From the IMG/VR virus record IMGVR_UViG_3300031784_000214, positions 1 to 22,296 of that record: a stretch of DNA of 22,296 nt, one strand, 5' to 3'. This DNA is from a virus. Below are positions 13,856 to 19,319 of this stretch, in pieces. A model generated the notes under the pieces. The model had not been told where the DNA came from. It saw only the letters and a list, made by a program, of their open reading frames with translations, and ran no database searches. The position numbers and the translations under genes are program-made. How positions within the stretch are numbered: the stretch's first letter is position 1; the number at the start of each line of letters is the position of its first letter.

Positions 13856-13874
13856 AGTATATAAATGATAGAAT
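13846..13874 (+). promoter_or_regulatory. Leaderless promoter overlapping the terminator
   Basis: TTGCCC (13846-13851), inside the 3' arm of the terminator, 17 bases, TAGAAT (13869-13874), then six bases to ATG 13881. Confidence 0.6.
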
Positions 13875-13880
13875 AGATGT

Positions 13881-14024
13881 ATGGATAAACTCATAGAATA
13901 CCTAGATGAAAGTCATAGGAAAAAAATTGCGGATGAGATAAGATATTTAGAATTGCCTCCAGAGTGGAGACCGTATGAGGTTATACGATATATAGTTAGG
14001 ATAATAGAAAAACAAAATGGGTAA
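13881..14024 (+). CDS. Hypothetical 47-residue protein
   Basis: A 47-residue charged helical protein: MDKLIEYLDESHRKKIADEI, then LPPEWRPYEVIRYIVRIIEKQNG. A -10 box six bases upstream implies a leaderless mRNA. It overlaps the following gene by eight bases. No family is recognised. Confidence 0.6.
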   Translation: MDKLIEYLDESHRKKIADEIRYLELPPEWRPYEVIRYIVRIIEKQNG

Positions 14025-14160
14025 GCACCACGACAAAATTAAAAAGGCTTTAGAGCAAAGAATTGCAGCAACACCTAACGGTGCAGGATTTAAGAAACCA
14101 GGTTCTATGAATAAAAAGAAGACAGGTTATCGTGGCCAAACAGCCAAAGGGTCCAAATAG
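14017..14160 (+). CDS. Small basic protein
   Basis: A 47-residue, strongly basic protein (MGKHHDKIKKALEQRI, then a Gly/Lys-rich tail with PGSMNKKKTGYRGQTAKG). It probably binds nucleic acid or a membrane surface, judging only by charge. It overlaps both neighbours, which indicates coupled translation. Confidence 0.55.
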   Translation: MGKHHDKIKKALEQRIAATPNGAGFKKPGSMNKKKTGYRGQTAKGSK

Positions 14161-14282
14161 TGTTCGGTGAGTTATGTGAATGGCCTGGATGTAGTAATAA
14201 ATCTAGTAGGATTGCTGCTAAACCAGAAGGCGGAATTATAGATATTTGTGACAAGTGTTGGCACAACGAATATAAATCATAA
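14160..14282 (+). CDS. Mini zinc-ribbon protein
   Basis: A 40-residue protein starting at GTG, overlapping the previous stop by one base. Two cysteine pairs, CEWPGC (Cys6, Cys11) and CDKC (Cys30, Cys33), followed by WHNEY, form a likely zinc ribbon. The family is not recognised. Confidence 0.6.
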   Translation: MFGELCEWPGCSNKSSRIAAKPEGGIIDICDKCWHNEYKS

Positions 14283-14293
14283 GAGGTATTAAA

Positions 14294-14512
14294 ATGGAAT
14301 CGTCCAAGAGAAGTTTATACAAGTCATTATCATGGCCTGCAGTACATATCCTTTTTGTAGGCACACTGGTATATTTTTTTGAGCTACTAATTACTGGAGA
14401 AGCACACTGGGAGTATGCTGGTTCATTTGCAATAATTTATACCCTATGTGAAGCCTTAGGGTTCTTTCTACACGAAAGAGCATGGAATAAATACGGCAAT
14501 AAGATCAAATAG
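14294..14512 (+). CDS. DUF2061-like membrane protein
   Basis: A 72-residue membrane protein with the DUF2061 pattern: the start KSLSWPAVHI, two membrane segments (about 16-34 and 41-58), an ITGEAHW loop between them and the hallmark HERAWNKYG (His60 to Trp64) at the end. The family occurs in bacteria and phages; its function is unknown. AGAGGT provides the ribosome-binding site. Confidence 0.75.
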   Translation: MESSKRSLYKSLSWPAVHILFVGTLVYFFELLITGEAHWEYAGSFAIIYTLCEALGFFLHERAWNKYGNKIK

Positions 14513-14543
14513 CCAACGTTTTAGTCTATTAAAAAAGAAATGC

Positions 14544-14580
14544 TATAATAGACTGATAGATGGATTTCTAGACCCATCTA
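14544..14580 (+). promoter_or_regulatory. Promoter and leader hairpin
   Basis: Extended -10 TGC-TATAAT (14541-14549) with a weak -35. A 7-bp hairpin TAGATGG/CCATCTA (14557-14563 with 14574-14580) starts at the predicted transcript start, followed 13 bases later by AGGAG. Confidence 0.7.
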
Positions 14581-14604
14581 AATACAACCTATAGGAGTAA
14601 TAAA

Positions 14605-14763
14605 ATGACAGACGGAAACAACTTGACAGGTTTTAATGAAGTAAAGCCAGCAACAGCAACAGCTTGGAATGGTGAGCAATATGCAGCAGATCCTGCATCA
14701 GCTTTCTCATCAGCAGATAAGTCAACACAAGACGGTTCTGGCCTAGGCAACGGCGGTAAGTAA
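14605..14763 (+). CDS. Hypothetical 52-residue protein
   Basis: A 52-residue protein, rich in Ala, Ser and Gly and without strong secondary structure (MTDGNNLTGFNEVKPATATAW and the end DGSGLGNGGK). AGGAG lies eight bases upstream. A strong promoter, leader hairpin and clean ribosome-binding site suggest abundant expression of a possibly structural protein. It is not recognised. Confidence 0.6.
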   Translation: MTDGNNLTGFNEVKPATATAWNGEQYAADPASAFSSADKSTQDGSGLGNGGK

Positions 14764-14765
14764 TT

Positions 14766-14915
14766 ATGTGTATTGAATGCGGATGTGAAGCATTTGGTAG
14801 CGAAACTGGTATTGTTCCAGTAACTATTACTGATGTTTCAAGAGATGGCGAATCAGGTCTAACCCTAGACATGACTTCAACACCAGAGCAGACAAGACAA
14901 TTCATCAATGAGTAA
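14766..14915 (+). CDS. Small cysteine-containing protein
   Basis: A 49-residue protein starting MCIECGCEAFGSETGIVPVT, with three cysteines in the first seven residues, then a beta hairpin and an amphipathic end. The MCxECGC start is a pattern I associate with small phage proteins, perhaps metal-binding. It starts two bases after the previous stop and overlaps the next gene by eight bases. Confidence 0.6.
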   Translation: MCIECGCEAFGSETGIVPVTITDVSRDGESGLTLDMTSTPEQTRQFINE

Positions 14916-15120
14916 TTTTACAAAAGACGATGGAACTGGAATGACACCACCAGGAGGCGCAGGATCAGCATCTGGTGCAGTAACAAGTCGTGAGGCAACA
15001 AGAAAATATCCAAAGCAAGGCGTTAAGCCAAGAATAAAGATAGATGTTAACAGCCACGGTATACGTAGAGAAACATCACTAGATCCAAAGCCTAAGAAGA
15101 CAAGACCAAAGAAGGTCTAA
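14908..15120 (+). CDS. Basic low-complexity protein
   Basis: A 70-residue protein with a Gly/Ser/Pro-rich first third (DDGTGMTPPGGAGSASGAVT) and a Lys/Arg-rich rest (KYPKQGVKPRIKIDVN, KPKKTRPKKV). It is probably unstructured and binds nucleic acid, judged by charge only. It overlaps the preceding gene by eight bases, and an intrinsic terminator follows. Confidence 0.6.
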   Translation: MSNFTKDDGTGMTPPGGAGSASGAVTSREATRKYPKQGVKPRIKIDVNSHGIRRETSLDPKPKKTRPKKV

Positions 15121-15129
15121 TTACATATT

Positions 15130-15159
15130 AGATATGGCCCCATAACTGGGGCTATATTT
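15130..15159 (+). terminator. Intrinsic terminator
   Basis: A stem of 12 pairs (15130-15141 with 15148-15159, two G-U) with GGCCCC/GGGGCT at the top and a six-base loop, followed by a T-rich tail. It ends the three-gene transcript from 14605. Confidence 0.8.
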
Positions 15160-15173
15160 ATTTAAGGATAACA

Positions 15174-15263
15174 ATGTGCAAAAAATGTGGTAACTGTTCA
15201 GCAGAACATAACGGCAGAACTATAGATGATGCTATAGACGAAATCCTTGACTCTCCAATATAA
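15174..15263 (+). CDS. Tiny cysteine protein
   Basis: A 29-residue protein MCKKCGNCSAEHNG, then a short acidic helix. Three cysteines at CKKCGNC plus a histidine could hold one metal ion. AAGGATA lies before the ATG, immediately after the terminator. It is short, but the start, ribosome-binding site and similar tiny proteins in phages support it moderately. Confidence 0.45.
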   Translation: MCKKCGNCSAEHNGRTIDDAIDEILDSPI

Positions 15264-15275
15264 ATATTATATAAT
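15247..15275 (+). promoter_or_regulatory. Promoter
   Basis: TTGACT (15247-15252), 17 bases, TATAAT (15270-15275). It drives the membrane protein at 15301 and the genes behind it; no leader hairpin is evident. Confidence 0.75.
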
Positions 15276-15300
15276 GGATATCTAACAGAAAGAATTTTAA

Positions 15301-15513
15301 ATGTATTGGTCGTATGTATTAGCTGCAATTGGCGTAGCAGGAATATTTTTTGTCGGTAGGAAAACAATATGGGGATGGCTAATTCTGCTATTTAATGAAG
15401 CCTTGTGGATAACCTATGCTTTAATAACTAATCAATATGGATTTATATTGTCAGCAATTGCTTATGGTATTGTATATATTAGATCTTATATACACTGGAA
15501 AAGAGAAGAATAG
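15301..15513 (+). CDS. Small membrane protein
   Basis: A 70-residue protein with two or three membrane segments (about 4-20, 24-41 and 45-61). The layout WGWLILLFNEALWITYALITNQYGFILSAIAYGIVY resembles a trimmed PnuC-like or small phage transporter-type protein; this is a loose likeness only. The leader lacks a strong ribosome-binding site (AGAAAG). Confidence 0.6.
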   Translation: MYWSYVLAAIGVAGIFFVGRKTIWGWLILLFNEALWITYALITNQYGFILSAIAYGIVYIRSYIHWKREE

Positions 15514-15544
15514 TGATGCAAAAAGTGCGGCGAAAAGAGAGAGC

Positions 15545-15682
15545 ATGTTGAGAATTAAAAGCATTTTGTGCAAAATTAAAGGACATGTGTTGGTAATGGC
15601 GGGCTCATGCCCGTTTACAGGATCAACTTATGAATACTGTGAAAGATGCACGGCAATGATTCCTATTCAGAAAGCGGTTTAA
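15545..15682 (+). CDS. Small zinc-binding protein
   Basis: A 45-residue protein with C9...GH14...CPFTGSTYEYCERC (Cys22, Cys32, Cys35). The order C-x-x-x-x-H, CPFTG, YxxCxRC is a phage pattern that I recognise without a named function; the residues suit one zinc ion. A longer in-frame start at 15437 runs through the preceding gene and is unlikely; GAGAGAG lies before ATG 15545. Confidence 0.65.
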   Translation: MLRIKSILCKIKGHVLVMAGSCPFTGSTYEYCERCTAMIPIQKAV

Positions 15683-15683
15683 A

Positions 15684-15995
15684 ATGTTAACTAATTTAGT
15701 TGAAAGATACCTTATGCGTCCTAAACGCCTCAGAGAGGCAATACAAGCGGTTGTTCACGATAACGATGAACTACTACGCAGGATTAAAGAACACGAACAA
15801 GATGATACTCCAACCAATCTTACGTGGTCTGAAGGCGACAGATGGTATGGATGGACATACAATAGTAACGCCAAGCGTTATTACTTTGACGACATTGGCA
15901 ATGAATCATTGATGGGGCTATGGGAAGATCAATGGGCTAGGGAAAAAGAAGTTGTCAAATCATCTTTATTTGAAAATCAGGTAGACTTTGAATGA
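15684..15995 (+). CDS. Hypothetical 103-residue protein
   Basis: A 103-residue protein. The N-terminal half is a basic amphipathic helix (RPKRLREAIQAVVHDNDELLRRIKEHEQ). The C-terminal half is rich in Trp and Tyr (WSEGDRWYGWTYNSNAKRYYFDD). It starts one base after the previous stop without a good ribosome-binding site and overlaps the next gene by four bases (ATGA). It is not recognised. Confidence 0.6.
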   Translation: MLTNLVERYLMRPKRLREAIQAVVHDNDELLRRIKEHEQDDTPTNLTWSEGDRWYGWTYNSNAKRYYFDDIGNESLMGLWEDQWAREKEVVKSSLFENQVDFE

Positions 15996-16195
15996 GAAGA
16001 CTTTTAAATGGGTCGGAAGTTCCAGAAACTGATAAAGCAGTAGATCTAACAATACATACTAAGGCTCCAGCTAAATGGCTTCTAATCGACATGGAGACTG
16101 GACAAGAATATATCGGATCAGAAGAGCCTAATCTTTATGGCAAATGGAAACGGATAAAAGATAAATCTGAGTTTTATCAAGATGAGATATGGTAG
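15992..16195 (+). CDS. Hypothetical 67-residue protein
   Basis: A 67-residue protein whose core KAPAKWLLIDMETGQEYIG...GKWKRI is a short beta-sheet pattern recurring in many phage small proteins (kW-LxDxxTGexYxG--xGxWxrI). Function is unknown. It overlaps both neighbours by four and seven bases. Confidence 0.65.
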   Translation: MRRLLNGSEVPETDKAVDLTIHTKAPAKWLLIDMETGQEYIGSEEPNLYGKWKRIKDKSEFYQDEIW

Positions 16196-16368
16196 CAGGA
16201 GACTATACTTATTCTTATTTTTGTAAATGTGGGTCTGAGACTTACATGGAGTTGTCTAAAGAATTAGACTATAAACCTAAATGTCTTAAATGTAATTCTA
16301 GTCAACTAATATTAAGATACACAGTAATACATGGTGAGTTGTGGATGAGCCCTGACCTACATGAATAA
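16189..16368 (+). CDS. Zinc-ribbon protein
   Basis: A 59-residue protein with two cysteine pairs, CKC (Cys12, Cys14) and CLKC (Cys32, Cys35), around YMELSKELDYKPK, an FmdB-like or rubredoxin-like zinc knuckle. It overlaps the previous gene by seven bases. Function is unknown. Confidence 0.65.
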   Translation: MVAGDYTYSYFCKCGSETYMELSKELDYKPKCLKCNSSQLILRYTVIHGELWMSPDLHE

Positions 16369-16376
16369 AGAAATGG

Positions 16377-16382
16377 TACAAT
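16377..16382 (+). promoter_or_regulatory. Leaderless -10 box
   Basis: TACAAT lies exactly six bases (ATACTT) before ATG 16389. The -35 is weak (CTGACC at 16352-16357, 19-base spacing). Confidence 0.5.
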
Positions 16383-16388
16383 ATACTT

Positions 16389-17153
16389 ATGAGTGAAAAA
16401 ACAGGATATAAGCCAACTTCTGGTATGCAGTCAGCAGCACGTCGTGCCATTAAACTAAAAGAGCAGGGCAAGGCAAAGGGTGCAGGAACAGCGGTAGGTT
16501 GGACAAGAGCTGGACAACTGGCAAGAGGCGAAACATTAAGCTTATCTACAGTTAAGCGCATGTATTCCTTTTTTTCTCGCCATGAGGTAGATAAGCAAGG
16601 AAAAGATTGGGATAACGCAGAGAATCCTTCAAACGGAAAGATCATGTGGCTTGCTTGGGGCGGGGATGCAGGATTTTCTTGGTCTAGAAAAATTGTTGAA
16701 AGAGAGAAGAATATGAAAAAGTCACTAGAATTAAATGAGATCGTAGAAGAGATTAAAGATATCCTTGATGATGTGGTAAACCCAATCACGAAGGCAATTG
16801 AGATTGAAATTGAAGAAGAAGACGAAGAAGACGATATGGAAGATACCGAAGATTGCAAGTGTAATGGGTGTATGGATTGTAAGGCAAAAGGCGGATGCAC
16901 CGAGAAGTCATGCAAAGGCCATGATAATATGTACAAGTCTGAAGAGCTTTCAGATGAAGAGATTTCAAAGTCATACGAGTCCGATAATGAAGAAGAGGAC
17001 AAGTGGGACAATATGCAGAAGGCTTGCTGGTCTGGATATACCCAAAGAGGTATGAAGGAAAAAGATGGTCGCATGGTACCTAATTGCGTACCCGTAAAGA
17101 AGTCTCTATTCGGCACAGAAGGACCTCAAACACTAATCCCTAGGAACAGATAG
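16389..17153 (+). CDS. Conserved phage protein with Cys-rich insert
   Basis: A 254-residue protein in three parts. Residues 10-103 carry a known phage module (SAARRAIKLKEQGKAKGAG, VGWTRAGQLARGE, LSTVKRMYSFFSRHEVDK, GKIMWLAWGGDAGFSW), found in several phage structural or processing proteins; function unknown to me. Residues 138-155 are strongly acidic. Residues 156-178 form a Cys-rich cluster (six cysteines and His178). The end (210-236) carries the second phage motif KACWSGYTQRGMKEKDGRMV-PNCVP. It is probably leaderless. It may belong to capsid morphogenesis, but that is uncertain. Confidence 0.65.
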   Translation: MSEKTGYKPTSGMQSAARRAIKLKEQGKAKGAGTAVGWTRAGQLARGETLSLSTVKRMYSFFSRHEVDKQGKDWDNAENPSNGKIMWLAWGGDAGFSWSRKIVEREKNMKKSLELNEIVEEIKDILDDVVNPITKAIEIEIEEEDEEDDMEDTEDCKCNGCMDCKAKGGCTEKSCKGHDNMYKSEELSDEEISKSYESDNEEEDKWDNMQKACWSGYTQRGMKEKDGRMVPNCVPVKKSLFGTEGPQTLIPRNR

Positions 17154-17154
17154 T

Positions 17155-17322
17155 ATGGGTATCCTAGATAATCTAGAGGCATACTTAGAGGCGGCGGAAG
17201 AGACAGATAAGTGTTATTACTGTCAAGCCATTGCTACATACAACGATATAGCTGAAGTAGATAGAAACTATCAAATAGTAGGCGTATGTGGATGTCATGC
17301 ATATAAAGGATTAGTTTCATAA
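17155..17322 (+). CDS. Small zinc-ribbon protein
   Basis: A 55-residue protein: an acidic amphipathic helix (MGILDNLEAYLEAAEETDK), then CYYC (Cys20, Cys23) and CGCH (Cys45, Cys47, His48), which suit one zinc ion. It starts one base after the preceding stop with AGGAAC upstream. Confidence 0.6.
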   Translation: MGILDNLEAYLEAAEETDKCYYCQAIATYNDIAEVDRNYQIVGVCGCHAYKGLVS

Positions 17323-17330
17323 TCGGTAAT

Positions 17331-17528
17331 ATGCCAAAAGACAAAGAGTTTAAAATAAGCATTGGAGCAGTAGAAGCCCAGTGGGACGAAGATAATCAAA
17401 ACTATACCGTAGACATATCATTTAATCTAGGTGGGTCAGCAGAATACATAATGGATGAAGATCAATTATCTGATTTTGAGTCGAATCCTACTGGAAAATA
17501 TTATAACTCTAATATTAGATTAAGTTAA
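17331..17528 (+). CDS. Hypothetical 65-residue protein
   Basis: A 65-residue beta-rich protein (FKISIGAVEAQWDEDNQNYTVDISFNLG) with an acidic middle. CATAAT lies seven bases before the ATG, a weak leaderless candidate. It is not recognised. Confidence 0.55.
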   Translation: MPKDKEFKISIGAVEAQWDEDNQNYTVDISFNLGGSAEYIMDEDQLSDFESNPTGKYYNSNIRLS

Positions 17529-17573
17529 ATATAGACCGCAATTAGTGCGAAAATTTCGGCGGTAGAGACCCCC

Positions 17574-17602
17574 TTGTCAGTACCTGACAAATATACTATA
17601 AT
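17574..17602 (+). promoter_or_regulatory. Leaderless promoter with palindromic operator
   Basis: TTGTCA (17574-17579), 17 bases, TATAAT (17597-17602), then six bases to ATG 17609. A perfect inverted repeat TTGTCAG-TAC-CTGACAA (17574-17590) covers the -35 box and is centred 27 bases before the start. Confidence 0.8.
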
Positions 17603-17608
17603 AGGCAT

Positions 17609-17818
17609 ATGTTACAGAGCCTAGAGATACCTGATCCATTTGCTACATTTGTAGCAAACAAATATGCCAAATTTAAGGGCATGCAATATGACTTCTTTGC
17701 CAAAGAATGGCACCTAAAAGCTGCTTGCTGTGGGGAAGACCTTTATGCTCCAAATAGAAAAACTATGACTAAGATCAGACTTTATCACACCAGAAATGAA
17801 TGTATGGGCGGGTACTAA
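17609..17818 (+). CDS. Hypothetical 69-residue protein
   Basis: A 69-residue protein beginning MLQSLEIPDPFATFVANKYAKF. The second half has CC (39-40) and a late H...C pair (HTRNEC), possibly metal-binding. The promoter with an operator-like palindrome starts a new, probably repressible, transcript here that includes the following three genes. It is not recognised. Confidence 0.6.
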   Translation: MLQSLEIPDPFATFVANKYAKFKGMQYDFFAKEWHLKAACCGEDLYAPNRKTMTKIRLYHTRNECMGGY

Positions 17819-18331
17819 TTGGCTAGAATCTGGGAATATAGCCTATCTGCCAAAGAGGAAGCCATATGTGTAGAGGTAGGATATCAAAGACAAAAGCCAT
17901 ATTTTGGTGATCCAAGTAAGAATATCAACTATGCTGAAGGTGATCTCTGGGAGATGTGGCAGCATGTCGTATGTGCAGGATCAGAATTGGCATTTGCCAG
18001 AATGCTTGGCAAGAAAGAGTTTGTACCACACTTTAACAAATGGAAGACTGAATTAGATGTTCCAGGGGTTGGGGAAATTAGATACTCATTTAATCCAACT
18101 GGTGGGCTACGCTTCACCAAGAGGGATAACCCTGATCTAAGATATGTCCTAATGATAGATGGCATGGCCATCAAGAATAGGACGGGGCGGAATGAAGATA
18201 GAAGAAGTACTCCCTATAAAGCTATAGGCTGGATGTATGGACATGAGTGCATGCAAGAGGTATATCTATCTAAATATAATAATACTACATGGGTAGTACC
18301 TTATGATCAATTAAGGCCAATGCCCAAATAA
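17819..18331 (+). CDS. Conserved phage protein, PD-(D/E)XK-like
   Basis: A 170-residue protein starting at TTG immediately after the previous stop. The order GSELAFAR (Glu56), ELDVPGVGEIRYS (Asp80, Glu86, Arg88), then LRFTKRDNPDLRYVLM and GWMYGHEC and the end WVVPYDQLRPMP matches a widespread phage protein type whose E-D-ExK/R residues suggest a PD-(D/E)XK nuclease fold; catalytic Lys is replaced by Arg here. A DNA-processing role is inference. Confidence 0.55.
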   Translation: MARIWEYSLSAKEEAICVEVGYQRQKPYFGDPSKNINYAEGDLWEMWQHVVCAGSELAFARMLGKKEFVPHFNKWKTELDVPGVGEIRYSFNPTGGLRFTKRDNPDLRYVLMIDGMAIKNRTGRNEDRRSTPYKAIGWMYGHECMQEVYLSKYNNTTWVVPYDQLRPMPK

Positions 18332-18341
18332 GGGGGAACCA

Positions 18342-18596
18342 ATGGCATATAGCAGATTCTACAATAGTCATATATACATATATCCCCATGTAGCAGGGTA
18401 TATCGAATGTGCTGGATGCTGGTTAAATAAAGATAAGTCTGGAATGTCAATCTTTCCTAAAGGTGTAGAGATATATACAGATGATCAACTAATCGCTCAT
18501 TTAGATCAACATGCCAAGGCTGGTCATTCTATGCCAGAGGGGCTACTGGATGAAATTTTGCGGGATCCAGAGAGATATGGTATCCTAGAACAATGA
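18342..18596 (+). CDS. C2H2-type small phage protein
   Basis: An 84-residue protein: MAYSRFYNSHIYIYPHVAGY, then IECAGC (Cys23, Cys26) and HLDQH (His53, His57), a CxxC...HxxxH zinc layout, and the AGHSMPEGLLDEI tail. This order is frequent in actinophages. GGGGGAA is a strong ribosome-binding site. Function is unknown. Confidence 0.75.
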   Translation: MAYSRFYNSHIYIYPHVAGYIECAGCWLNKDKSGMSIFPKGVEIYTDDQLIAHLDQHAKAGHSMPEGLLDEILRDPERYGILEQ

Positions 18597-18775
18597 TAAC
18601 TATACTAGCCATACTCATTACATGGTATATAACCAAGTACTATTACACTCGATCATTTACTCTGGATATAGAACAATCTGATCTAATTAAAGCTACATGC
18701 TCCAAATGTGCTCGATCAGGATATATCAGTCAAGATAACCTACGTGCTCCATACTACTGCATCTCCTGTAAATAG
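18593..18775 (+). CDS. Membrane-anchored mini zinc ribbon
   Basis: A 60-residue protein with an N-terminal membrane segment (2-18) and a terminal zinc ribbon CSKC (Cys36, Cys39) and CISC (Cys56, Cys59). It overlaps the previous gene by four bases (ATGA) and is the last plus-strand gene of the block. Confidence 0.65.
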   Translation: MITILAILITWYITKYYYTRSFTLDIEQSDLIKATCSKCARSGYISQDNLRAPYYCISCK

Positions 18776-18781
18776 AGCACA

Positions 18782-18799
18782 ATAGGAGCTAACTCCTAT
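18782..18799 (+). terminator. Possible terminator hairpin
   Basis: ATAGGAG-CTAA-CTCCTAT, a perfect 7-bp stem six bases after the last plus-strand stop. There is no T-run, so termination may need a factor or a second hairpin nearby (GGCCT/AGGCC at 18829-18843). Confidence 0.5.
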
Positions 18800-18850
18800 A
18801 TCCCCCCGCCCATAAACATGGCTCATATGGCCTTCTAGAGGCCTTATAAA

Positions 18851-18875
18851 TGGAGTAAAGTGGAGCATTGTGGAG
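18851..18875 (+). repeat. Three TGGAG boxes, 10-base period
   Basis: TGGAG at 18851, 18861 and 18871, each separated by five unrelated bases. The exact one-turn spacing would put three protein contacts on one face of the helix. Confidence 0.5.
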
Positions 18876-18999
18876 AATTTATACTATAGATACTGTTTAA
18901 TTAGTTATTGATTTATCGACAAATATACATATGTGTAATTGAACCTTATCAAATGATTGCCCGTAATGTCAAATTTGTCCATTTTGGATATAGACATGC

Positions 19000-19064
19000 T
19001 GGCATATTTCAGGGATTTTGTCAATAGCCTCGTAAATGGCATATTTTGCCCACATTGTCAATAG
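19000..19064 (+). repeat. Two copies of a 28-base direct repeat
   Basis: TGGCATATTT-N9-TGTCAATAG occurs at 19000-19027 and 19037-19064, 37 bases apart. Both outer blocks are identical, while the nine central bases differ, so these look like paired contacts of one protein. Confidence 0.75.
19012..19051 (+). repeat. 40-base spaced repeat, copy A
   Basis: GGGAT (19012-19016), 13 bases, TCGTAAA (19030-19036), 9 bases, TTGCCC (19046-19051). The last block runs into TTGCCCACA, a DnaA-box-like sequence. Confidence 0.75.
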
Positions 19065-19179
19065 ATTTTATGTAGAAAATATAGAGGAAATTTTGACAGA
19101 TTCTGGGTATATTATGCTTAATTCATTATATGTTTTAAATGATTCTATATCTATTTGTCGACATTTCTACAAATTTTGA

Positions 19180-19219
19180 GGGATTTTTAATATGCCCTCG
19201 TAAACGAGAAAAATTGCCC
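19180..19219 (+). repeat. 40-base spaced repeat, copy B
   Basis: GGGAT (19180-19184), 13 bases, TCGTAAA (19198-19204), 9 bases, TTGCCC (19214-19219), continuing to TTGCCCACA. Copy C starts exactly 50 bases later. Confidence 0.75.
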
Positions 19220-19229
19220 ACAAATTTCA

Positions 19230-19269
19230 GGGATTTTTTTTGATCTGTCGTAAAGGGGAAAATTTGCCC
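19230..19269 (+). repeat. 40-base spaced repeat, copy C
   Basis: GGGAT (19230-19234), 13 bases, TCGTAAA (19248-19254), 9 bases, TTGCCC (19264-19269), continuing to TTGCCCACA. It lies just before the perfect DnaA boxes. Confidence 0.75.
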
Positions 19270-19298
19270 ACATGCCCACACACAAAAAATCCACAGGC

Positions 19299-19319
19299 TG
19301 TGGATAAACCTGTGGATAA
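19299..19319 (-). other. Two perfect DnaA boxes
   Basis: TGTGGATAA at 19299-19307 and 19311-19319 is the consensus DnaA box TTATCCACA read on the minus strand, in direct repeat with a 12-base period. TTGCCCACA at 19046, 19214 and 19264 (plus strand) differs by one base from TTGTCCACA, the form common in Actinobacteria. Confidence 0.75.

Noticed and set aside
15512-15556. Possible remnant of a second MCKKCG-type mini-gene
   Set aside because: The frame reading CKKCGEKREHVEN has a stop just before it and no start; a two-base deletion would explain it, but the stretch is too short to support a pseudogene.
16298-17116. 272-residue minus-strand frame
   Set aside because: Opposite strand of the conserved phage protein at 16389; Ser-rich product mirrors the acidic codons.
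17535-17565. Hairpin ACCGC/GCGGT as a terminator
   Set aside because: Five-base stem with a large loop and no T-run; noted only as a possible weak structure.
19000-19270. CRISPR array
   Set aside because: Repeat units are not identical, spacing is irregular (168 and 50 bases) and only short blocks are conserved.
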